Source: Bradyrhizobium diazoefficiens (GTDB lineage: Bacteria > Pseudomonadota > Alphaproteobacteria > Rhizobiales > Xanthobacteraceae). Taken from it: a stretch of 64,000 nt of DNA. Below the pieces are notes generated by a model. The model was not told the origin of the DNA and ran no database searches. It saw nothing but the letters and a program-made list of their open reading frames with translations. Each line of letters opens with the position of its first letter. Position 1 is the stretch's first letter. The translations under genes and the position numbers were made by a program. The stretch lies in NCBI RefSeq assembly GCF_016612535.1, contig NZ_JAENXS010000001.1, positions 1 through 64,000 on the forward strand, in the 5' to 3' direction. Shown here piece by piece: positions 57,757-64,000 of this stretch.

Positions 57757-58967
57757 TGCCCCCTCCACACCCGGCGGTGCAGCGGATTGAAGCCAATGCG
57801 GTAGACGAGCTCGGCCGGACGTTCGATGTCCCAGATCGCGAGGTCGCACCATTTGCCGGCTTCCAGCGTGCCCGTTTCATCGAGCATACCGAGTGCGCGC
57901 GCGCCTTCGCGGGTGATGCCGGTGAGACATTCGGCGACATTCATCCGGAACAGCGTCGCGCCCATGTTCATGGCGAGGAGCAGCGAGGTCAGCGGCGAGC
58001 TGCCGGGATTGCAATCGGTCGCAAGCGCCATGGGGACACCGTGCTTGCGAAACGCCTCGACCGGCGGCTTTTGCGTCTCGCGGATGAAGTAGAAGGCGCC
58101 GGGCAGCAGCACGGCCACCGTTCCGGCCCTGGCCATCGCCGCGGCGCCGGCCTCGTCGGTATGCTCCAGATGATCGGCCGAGAGCGCGGAGAATCTTGCG
58201 GCAAGCGCTGCACCGCCGAGGTTTGACAGCTGATCGGCATGAAGCTTGACCGGCAGACCGAGCATCTTCGCCGCCTCGAACACAAGCGCGGTCTGCTCAG
58301 CCGAAAACGCGATGCCCTCCATAAAGGCATCAACGGCATCGGCAAGGCCCGCCTTTGCGACGGCCGGCAGCATCTCGTTGCAGACAAGATCGATATAGCG
58401 ATCCTTGTCGCCATCGGCCTCCATCGGCAGCGCATGCGCGCCCAGAAACGACGTGCGGATCGCGACGGGCCGCTGACGGCCGAGACTGCGCGCGGCTGTG
58501 AGCTGCCGCATCTCGGTTTCGGTGTCGAGGCCATAGCCGGACTTGATCTCGACCGTGGTGGCGCCCTCGCCGATCAGCGCATCGAGCCGCGGCAATGCGT
58601 GTGCTGCGAGCTCGGCTTCGCTCGCCTTGCGCGTCGCGGCCACCGTCGAGACGATGCCGCCGCCGGCGCGTGCGATTTCCTCGTAGCTCGCGCCCTTCAG
58701 GCGCAGCTCGAATTCGTGCGCGCGGTTGCCGCCATAGACGAGATGGGTGTGGCAGTCGACGAGGCCCGGCGTGATCCAGCGCCCCTCGCAATCGATCCGC
58801 TCGATCGCGTCGGCGTTCGCAGGGAAATCCGCCGCCGCGCCCGCATAGACGATGTGGCCGCCGCGTATGGCGATAACGCCATGCTCGATCTCGCCGAGAT
58901 CGGGACGGTCGGCCCGCATCGTGGCGAGCCGGGCATTATGCCAGATCCGGTCGAAGCGCTCTGCCAT
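57753..58967 (-). CDS. hutI: Imidazolonepropionase
   Basis: The 404-residue amidohydrolase has the metal motif [11 protein letters not shown] (H73, H75), [15 protein letters not shown] and FLGAHALP. It opens imidazolonepropionate to N-formimino-L-glutamate. It is the first gene of the leftward hut operon; its start lies 45 nt from the operator palindrome. ATG 58967 removes a non-homologous 20-residue extension. Confidence 0.97.
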   Translation of the reverse strand: MAERFDRIWHNARLATMRADRPDLGEIEHGVIAIRGGHIVYAGAAADFPANADAIERIDCEGRWITPGLVDCHTHLVYGGNRAHEFELRLKGASYEEIARAGGGIVSTVAATRKASEAELAAHALPRLDALIGEGATTVEIKSGYGLDTETEMRQLTAARSLGRQRPVAIRTSFLGAHALPMEADGDKDRYIDLVCNEMLPAVAKAGLADAVDAFMEGIAFSAEQTALVFEAAKMLGLPVKLHADQLSNLGGAALAARFSALSADHLEHTDEAGAAAMARAGTVAVLLPGAFYFIRETQKPPVEAFRKHGVPMALATDCNPGSSPLTSLLLAMNMGATLFRMNVAECLTGITREGARALGMLDETGTLEAGKWCDLAIWDIERPAELVYRIGFNPLHRRVWRGQ

Positions 58968-59011
58968 GCAACTTTCCCTTCGCGAAGTCCCTGCGCCCTG
59001 GGATGCTTGAC

Positions 59012-59031
59012 TTATATGTCTAGACATATAA
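59012..59031. promoter_or_regulatory. Probable HutC operator
   Basis: A perfect 20-bp palindrome with half site TTATATGTCT lies in the 98-nt divergent space between hutI and hutF. The core GTCTAGAC is typical of GntR/HutC-subfamily operators. The HutC gene is the second gene of the rightward operon. It probably represses both operons until urocanate binds HutC. Confidence 0.88.
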
Positions 59032-59065
59032 TCGTAAGGCGGTTCTGTCCAGCCGGCGTGTGTTC

Positions 59066-60424
59066 ATGACCCGACTGCATTTCGCCTCCGCGCTCCTGCC
59101 CTCGGGCTGGGCCAATGACGTGCAGGTGGTGATCACCGCCGGCGCGATCGCCGAGGTGACGCCGGGCGCAGCACCGGCCGCGGGCGACGAACGCCACGCC
59201 ATCGCGCTTCCCGGACTTGCGAGCCTGCACAGCCACGCCTTCCAGCGCGGCATGGCGGGACTTGCGGAGCTGCGCGGCGACTCGACCGATACGTTCTGGA
59301 CCTGGCGCGAGACGATGTATCGTTTTGCGCTGACGATGACGCCGGACGATGTCGCTGATGTCGCGACACTGCTTTATGTCGAGATGCTGGAGCAGGGTTT
59401 TACCCGCGTCGGCGAATTCCATTACCTGCATCATGATCGCGACGGCTCGCATTATGCCAATCCCGCCGAGATGGCCGCGCGCATTGCGCAGGCTGCCGAG
59501 GCGTCGGGCATCGCGCTGACGCTGCTGCCGAGTTTTTATGCGCATGGCTCCTTCGGTGGAGCGGCGCCGCATGACGGACAGCGCCGCTTCATCTGCTCGG
59601 TCGATCAATTCGCGACGCTGATGGCGGCCTCGCGCAAGACGATCACAACATTGCCGGGCGCCAATATTGGCATCGCGCCGCACAGTCTGCGCGCGGTGAC
59701 GCCGGACGAGCTTGCAGCGATCATTCCGCTGGCCGATGGGGGGCCGGTGCATATTCATGCCGCCGAGCAGGTGAAGGAAGTCGAGGATTGCCTGGCCTGG
59801 TCGGGGCGGTGTCCAGTGCAGTGGCTGCTGGAGCATGCGCCCGTCGATCAACGCTGGTGCCTCATTCACGCAACCCACACGACGGATGAAGAAGTCACCG
59901 CATTCGCAAAGACCGGCGCGGTGGCGGGCCTCTGCCCTATCACCGAGGCCAGCCTCGGCGACGGCATCTTTCCCGCACGCGAGTTTCTCGATGCCGGTGG
60001 CTCGTTCGGTGTCGGCACCGATTCCAACGTCTTGATCGGCGTAGCCGACGAGCTCCGTCAACTTGAATACGGCCAGCGACTCAAGCATCGCGCACGCAAT
60101 GTTCTCTCAGGTGGCACCGGTCGCTCGACCGGACGCACGCTATTCGACGGCGCCCTTGCGGGCGGCGCCCGGGCACTGGCACAGCCGATTGCGGGCCTCG
60201 CTCCGGGCGCGCGTGCTGACATCGTCACGCTCGATGCTCGGCATCCGTCGCTGGCAGGACGCTCGCGCGACGCCGTGATAGACGGCTGGATCTTTGCGGC
60301 GGGCCATGGCGCGATCGATTGCGTCTGGGCCGGCGGCGACAAGGTCGTTGAAGATGGCCGGCACAGGCTGCGGCGGTCTGCGCGCGAGCGCTTCAACGCA
60401 TCCGTGCGGAGGCTCGCCGCATGA
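59066..60424 (+). CDS. hutF: Formimidoylglutamate deiminase
   Basis: The 452-residue amidohydrolase has the metal motif LASLHSHAFQRG (H55, H57) with the HutF-type segment ASLHSHAFQRGMAGLAE, and later HIHAAEQ and GVGTDSNVLIG. It converts N-formimino-L-glutamate to N-formyl-L-glutamate plus ammonia, the five-step histidine pathway. GTG 59060 is an alternative start. Its stop overlaps the hutC start. The next enzyme, an N-formylglutamate deformylase (hutG), is not seen in the window. Confidence 0.95.
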   Translation: MTRLHFASALLPSGWANDVQVVITAGAIAEVTPGAAPAAGDERHAIALPGLASLHSHAFQRGMAGLAELRGDSTDTFWTWRETMYRFALTMTPDDVADVATLLYVEMLEQGFTRVGEFHYLHHDRDGSHYANPAEMAARIAQAAEASGIALTLLPSFYAHGSFGGAAPHDGQRRFICSVDQFATLMAASRKTITTLPGANIGIAPHSLRAVTPDELAAIIPLADGGPVHIHAAEQVKEVEDCLAWSGRCPVQWLLEHAPVDQRWCLIHATHTTDEEVTAFAKTGAVAGLCPITEASLGDGIFPAREFLDAGGSFGVGTDSNVLIGVADELRQLEYGQRLKHRARNVLSGGTGRSTGRTLFDGALAGGARALAQPIAGLAPGARADIVTLDARHPSLAGRSRDAVIDGWIFAAGHGAIDCVWAGGDKVVEDGRHRLRRSARERFNASVRRLAA

Positions 60425-61149
60425 GCCTCGCCACCGATGCTGCCGACCAGCCGACGCTCTACAAGCGCATCCGCGCCGACATCGAGAAGCACATCCTGAC
60501 CGGCGAATGGCCGCCGGGCCACCGCATTCCCTTCGAGCACGAGTTGGTCGCGCGCTACGGCTGTTCGCGCATGACGGTGAACAAGGCGCTGTCGGAGCTG
60601 GCGCAGGCAGACCTGATTGAGCGGCGGCGGCGCGCCGGCTCCTTTGTGCGCCGGCCGCAGCACCAGTCGGCGGTTCTCAAGATCGCGGACATGCGCGCCG
60701 AGATCACCGCGCTCGGCCGCGCTTACGGCTACGAGCTGATCGGCCGCAAACAGCGTACGGCGACCGCCGCCGATCGCGGGCGTCTCGGCGTCAAGAAAGC
60801 CGGCAAAGTGGTCGCGATCGCCTGCCGCCACAGCGCCGACAATGTGCCGTTCGCGGTCGAGGACCGGCTGATCGATTTGTCATCCGTGCCGGATGCCGCA
60901 ACCGCGGATTTCTCGCGCGAGCCGCCGGGCTCGTGGCTGCTACATCATGTCCCATGGACAGAGGCCGAGCACACGATCAGCGCCATCGTTGCGGACCATC
61001 GCACGGCCGAAGCGCTCGATATCGCAATCGGCGCGCCATGCCTCGTGATCGACCGCTATACCTGGCGCAGCGCCCGCACGATCACCGCGGTGCGCCTGCT
61101 TTATCCCGGTGACTCCCACCGCCTTGTCGCCCGATTCAAGGGAGGCTGA
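60421..61149 (+). CDS. hutC: Histidine utilisation repressor HutC (GntR family)
   Basis: The 242-residue regulator has a GntR winged helix (LYKRIRADIEKHILTGEWPPGHRIPFEHELVARYGCSRMTVNKALSELA, residues 12-60) and a UTRA effector domain with AVEDRLIDLSSVPDA and the C-terminal RYTWRSARTITAVRLLYPG. It should bind urocanate and control the palindrome at 59012. It overlaps hutF by ATGA. Confidence 0.96.
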   Translation: MSLATDAADQPTLYKRIRADIEKHILTGEWPPGHRIPFEHELVARYGCSRMTVNKALSELAQADLIERRRRAGSFVRRPQHQSAVLKIADMRAEITALGRAYGYELIGRKQRTATAADRGRLGVKKAGKVVAIACRHSADNVPFAVEDRLIDLSSVPDAATADFSREPPGSWLLHHVPWTEAEHTISAIVADHRTAEALDIAIGAPCLVIDRYTWRSARTITAVRLLYPGDSHRLVARFKGG

Positions 61150-61255
61150 GAGAACGATGTCGGCACAAATCGTGCAATGCTTCGGGCAACGGTCCGTTGG
61201 GGCCAACAGAGATCAACAGGACGTCAATCCATCGATCGGCAAGAGGACGACAATC

Positions 61256-62200
61256 ATGCGTAGTTCGACAGTTTTTGCGACAATCATTGCTCTCACAGCC
61301 TCAACGCCCGTGCTCGCCGACGACGTCAAGGTCGGTGTCGGCATCTCCGGCTGGACCGGCTTCGCGCCGCTGACGCTGGCGAAAGAAGCCGGCATCTTCA
61401 AGAAGAACGGCCTCGACGTCACCATCAAGAAGATCCCGCAGAAAGATCGCCACCTCGCCATCGCCTCCGGCGACGTCCAATGCGCCGCCACCACGGTCGA
61501 GACCTGGATCTCCTGGAACGCCAACGGTGTCGCCACCAAGCAGATCTTCCAGCTCGACAAGAGTTTTGGCGCCGACGGCATGGCCGTGCGCAACGACGTC
61601 ACGTCGATCAAGGAATTGAAAGGCAAGACCGTTGCGGCCTCCGCACCCGGCACCTCGCCCTATTTCGCGCTGGCCTGGATGCTGAAGAAGAACGGACTCA
61701 CGGTGAAGGACGTCACGGTCGTGAACCTCGAGCCGGCCGCCGCCGCGCAGGCCTTCGTCTCCGGCCAGAACGACGCCGCGATGACCTATGAGCCGTATCT
61801 GTCGACCGTGCGCGCCGCGCCCGACAAGGGCAAGATCATCGCAACCACGCTCGACTATCCGATCGTGATGGACACGTTTGGCTGCACGCCGAAATTCCTG
61901 AGCGAGAATCCGAAGGCGGCGCAGGCCCTGGCCAACAGTTATTTCGAATCGCTCGACATGATCGCCAAGGACCAGACCAAAGCCTATGAGATCATGGGCG
62001 CCGACGTGAAGCAGACCGGCGAGCAGTTCGGCAACTCGGCCAAATACCTGCGCTGGCAGGACAAGGCCACGAACCAGAAATTCTTCGCGGGCGACTTCCT
62101 CGCCTTCAACAAGGAAGCCGCCGAGCTGCTGCTCGAAATCGGCATCATCAAGGCCGCGCCGAAGGTCGAGGACCTCTTTGACGCGAGCTACATCAAGTAA
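61256..62200 (+). CDS. ABC transporter substrate-binding protein, NitT/TauT type
   Basis: The 314-residue precursor has a signal peptide (about 21 residues, TPVLA-DD) and an NMT1-type binding fold: VKVGVGISGWTGFAPLTLAKEAGIFKKNGLDVTIKKIPQKDRHLAIASGDVQCAATTVE. It forms a transporter with the two genes after it. The position after hutC suggests a histidine-related or amide substrate, not established. AGAGGA lies upstream of ATG 61256. A hairpin separates it from the permease gene. Confidence 0.88.
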   Translation: MRSSTVFATIIALTASTPVLADDVKVGVGISGWTGFAPLTLAKEAGIFKKNGLDVTIKKIPQKDRHLAIASGDVQCAATTVETWISWNANGVATKQIFQLDKSFGADGMAVRNDVTSIKELKGKTVAASAPGTSPYFALAWMLKKNGLTVKDVTVVNLEPAAAAQAFVSGQNDAAMTYEPYLSTVRAAPDKGKIIATTLDYPIVMDTFGCTPKFLSENPKAAQALANSYFESLDMIAKDQTKAYEIMGADVKQTGEQFGNSAKYLRWQDKATNQKFFAGDFLAFNKEAAELLLEIGIIKAAPKVEDLFDASYIK

Positions 62201-62215
62201 GCCTCCCAAGAGCAG

Positions 62216-62241
62216 CCGGCCCCATCTCGCGATGGGGCCGG
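62216..62241 (+). promoter_or_regulatory. Intercistronic hairpin after the binding-protein gene
   Basis: CCGGCCCCATC and GATGGGGCCGG form a perfect 11-bp stem with loop TCGC. It is followed by AAAA and not a T-run. Such hairpins between binding-protein and permease genes usually stabilise the upstream mRNA, giving excess binding protein. Confidence 0.8.
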
Positions 62242-62272
62242 AAAACTTGTTCACCGCCCGGATAGACCGTTG

Positions 62273-63046
62273 ATGCGTCCTCTCGACCCCGTGACGTCAA
62301 AGCAGCGCGTGGCTTACGGCCTCGCGTTCTTCGTGGTGTTCGTTGCCCTCTGGTCCTGGGCGACCTTCGGCGGCCATGTGTCGAAAGTGTTCCTCGCCAA
62401 CCCGTTGACCATGGTGCAGGAAGGCGTCGACCTGCTCACCAATCAGGGCTTCCTGTTCGACATCGGCATGACCATCTGGCGCGTCGTCGGCGGCTTTGTG
62501 CTGGCCGCGATCATTGCCGTGCCGATCGGCGTGCTGATGGGCGCCTACAAGCCGATCGAGGCCTTCCTCGAGCCTTTTGTCTCCTTTGCGCGCTACTTGC
62601 CCGCCTCCGCCTTCATTCCGCTCCTGATTCTGTGGGCCGGCATCGGCGAGATGCAAAAGCTGCTCGTCATCTTCATCGGCTCGGTGTTCCAGGTCATCCT
62701 GATGATCGCTGTGACTGTCGGCGCCACGCGGCGCGATCTGGTGGAGGCCGCCTATACGCTCGGAGCCAGCGATCGCGGCATCATCCGCCGCGTGCTGCTG
62801 CCATCCTCCGCGCCCGAGATCGCGGAGATCCTGCGGCTGGTGCTCGGCTGGGCCTGGACCTATGTCATCGTCGCCGAGTTGATCGGCTCGTCCTCCGGCA
62901 TCGGCCACATGATCACCGACAGCCAGGCTCTGCTCAACACCGGCCAGATCATCTTCGGCATCATCGTCATCGGACTGATCGGCCTGCTCTCGGACTTCAT
63001 GTTCAAGGCGTTCAACGCCTGGCTGTTCCCGTGGAGGCTCGCGTGA
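62273..63046 (+). CDS. ABC transporter permease, NitT/TauT type
   Basis: The 257-residue protein has about six membrane helices and the EAA-type loop VEAAYTLGASDRGIIRRVLLPSSAPEI. It pairs with the ATPase that starts inside its stop codon (GTGA). Confidence 0.92.
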   Translation: MRPLDPVTSKQRVAYGLAFFVVFVALWSWATFGGHVSKVFLANPLTMVQEGVDLLTNQGFLFDIGMTIWRVVGGFVLAAIIAVPIGVLMGAYKPIEAFLEPFVSFARYLPASAFIPLLILWAGIGEMQKLLVIFIGSVFQVILMIAVTVGATRRDLVEAAYTLGASDRGIIRRVLLPSSAPEIAEILRLVLGWAWTYVIVAELIGSSSGIGHMITDSQALLNTGQIIFGIIVIGLIGLLSDFMFKAFNAWLFPWRLA

Positions 63047-63828
63047 CGATTCTCAAGATCGAGCAGGTCTCGCGCACCTTCCCCGCCCGCCATGGCAACG
63101 CGCCGACCAGGGCGCTGGAGCCGACCGACCTCACAATCGGCAACAATGACTTCGTCACCATCCTCGGCCCCTCCGGCTGCGGCAAGTCCACGCTGCTGCG
63201 CATCGTTGCCGGCCTCGACCGTCCGACCAGCGGACGCGTCACGCTCGACGGGCGCGAGGTCACCGGCCCCGGCGCCGACCGCGGCATGGTGTTCCAGTCC
63301 TACACGCTGTTTCCGTGGCTGACGGTGCGCGAGAACATCGCCTTTGGCCTGCGCGAGCGCGGCGTGCGCGAGGCGGAGCGCAACAAGATCGCTGACACCT
63401 TCATCCGCCAGGTTGGCCTCTCCGGTTTCGAGAACCACTGGCCAAAACAGCTCTCCGGCGGCATGCAGCAGCGCACCGCGATTGCGCGTGCGCTCGCCAA
63501 TGATCCAAAGATCCTGCTGCTCGACGAGCCCTTCGGCGCGCTCGACAACCAGACCCGCGCCTTGATGCAGGAAATGCTGCTCGGCATCTGGGAGCGCGAC
63601 CAGAAGACCGTGCTGTTTGTCACCCACGACATCGAAGAGGCGATCTTCCTCGGCAGCCGCGTCATCGTCATGAGCGCCCGTCCCGGCCGCATCAAAGCCG
63701 AGATCAATGTGGACCTGCCGCATCCGCGCTTCTACAAGATCAAGACCACGCCCGAATTCGTTCAGTTGAAGGAACGGCTGGTCGAGGAAATCCGCATCGA
63801 GGCGCTGAAGGTTGCCGAACATGCCTGA
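63043..63828 (+). CDS. ABC transporter ATP-binding protein, NitT/TauT type
   Basis: The 261-residue protein has Walker A GPSGCGKST, Q-loop VFQSYTLFPW, signature LSGGMQQRTAIARALA, Walker B ILLLDEPFGALD and H-loop THDIEEA. It energises the transporter with the genes at 61256 and 62273. GTG 63043 starts at the canonical VTILKIEQVSRTF. Confidence 0.93.
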   Translation: MTILKIEQVSRTFPARHGNAPTRALEPTDLTIGNNDFVTILGPSGCGKSTLLRIVAGLDRPTSGRVTLDGREVTGPGADRGMVFQSYTLFPWLTVRENIAFGLRERGVREAERNKIADTFIRQVGLSGFENHWPKQLSGGMQQRTAIARALANDPKILLLDEPFGALDNQTRALMQEMLLGIWERDQKTVLFVTHDIEEAIFLGSRVIVMSARPGRIKAEINVDLPHPRFYKIKTTPEFVQLKERLVEEIRIEALKVAEHA

Positions 63829-64000
63829 CACCCAGCCGAGCGCCGATGGGATGCGCGTTCTCGCCGATCTCAATGCACTGCGCGCCCTCGGCGCCTACAA
63901 GACCGGCGTGCACAAGCCGACCTTCTCCGAGCCGCACAGGCAGTCGCTGGACTGGCTGGTGCGGAAGCTGCCCGGCGCCGGGCTCGCGCCCACGATCGAC
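63821..64000 (+). CDS. Start of an M20-family amidohydrolase (partial)
   Basis: Sixty residues are visible before the window ends. They begin MPDTQPSADGMRVLADLNALRALGAYKTGVHKPTFSEPHR, which resembles N-carbamoyl-L-amino-acid hydrolase or allantoate amidohydrolase (M20 family). The start lies inside the end of the ATPase gene (8-nt overlap), so it belongs to the same operon. It might handle an amide product of the imported compound. The metal site is outside the window. Confidence 0.72.
   Translation, partial: MPDTQPSADGMRVLADLNALRALGAYKTGVHKPTFSEPHRQSLDWLVRKLPGAGLAPTID

Overview
The window is about 64 kb of high-GC chromosomal DNA from an alphaproteobacterium, most likely Bradyrhizobium or a close relative. 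The evidence is protein similarity recalled from that group, the gene order xoxF - cytochrome c - glutathione-dependent formaldehyde dehydrogenase - gfa, the bradyrhizobial type of intergenic palindromes, and the divergent hut operons. No database search was possible. I saw no prophage, insertion sequence, CRISPR array, rRNA or tRNA.

Left part (1-13.4 kb): housekeeping and stress genes. These are an alpha/beta hydrolase, a ClC channel with CBS domains, a class II aldolase, a MarC protein, a ferritin-like DUF892 protein, an Hsp20, the Lon protease, an HU-like protein, a thiolase, a Tat-exported GH1 glycosidase and a GrlR-like protein.

Central part (13.5-50 kb): an unusually complete quinoprotein and lanthanide locus. 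It holds a TonB-dependent receptor, a two-component system, S-formylglutathione hydrolase, and an operon (19.86-24.26 kb) of periplasmic binding protein, beta-propeller, ABC ATPase, ABC-2 permease and exported protein. That operon resembles the lut lanthanide-uptake cluster of Methylorubrum. It also holds accessory proteins of PQQ dehydrogenases (CxxxCW protein, MoxJ-like binding proteins, a SoxH-like metallohydrolase, a SoxYZ-like carrier), a second ABC transporter, a 26-codon pqqA too short for routine gene calling, and a four-EF-hand lanmodulin homologue. Three PQQ dehydrogenases are present, and all carry the extra aspartate (D-x-D) that marks lanthanide-dependent enzymes. The canonical xoxF operon continues through cytochrome c, adhC/flhA and gfa, so methanol to formaldehyde to S-hydroxymethylglutathione to formate is covered here together with fghA. 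A molybdenum hydroxylase pair and a Rieske protein linked to the third quinoprotein complete the redox set.

Right part (50-64 kb): a truncated haemoglobin, 3-hydroxybutyryl-CoA dehydrogenase, a gene-free structured element of about 500 nt, an acidic low-complexity protein, and the histidine utilisation genes. The operon hutI-hutH-hutU faces the operon hutF-hutC across a perfect 20-bp palindrome that is the likely HutC operator. A NitT/TauT-type ABC transporter and the start of an M20 hydrolase follow hutC.

The most interesting signals are the lanmodulin homologue beside a lut-like uptake system, the stand-alone pqqA, the Rieske-quinoprotein pair, the tandem inverted repeats before the TonB receptor, and the ORF-less stem-loop element at 51.8-52.3 kb, whose terminal motif recurs at the left edge of the window.
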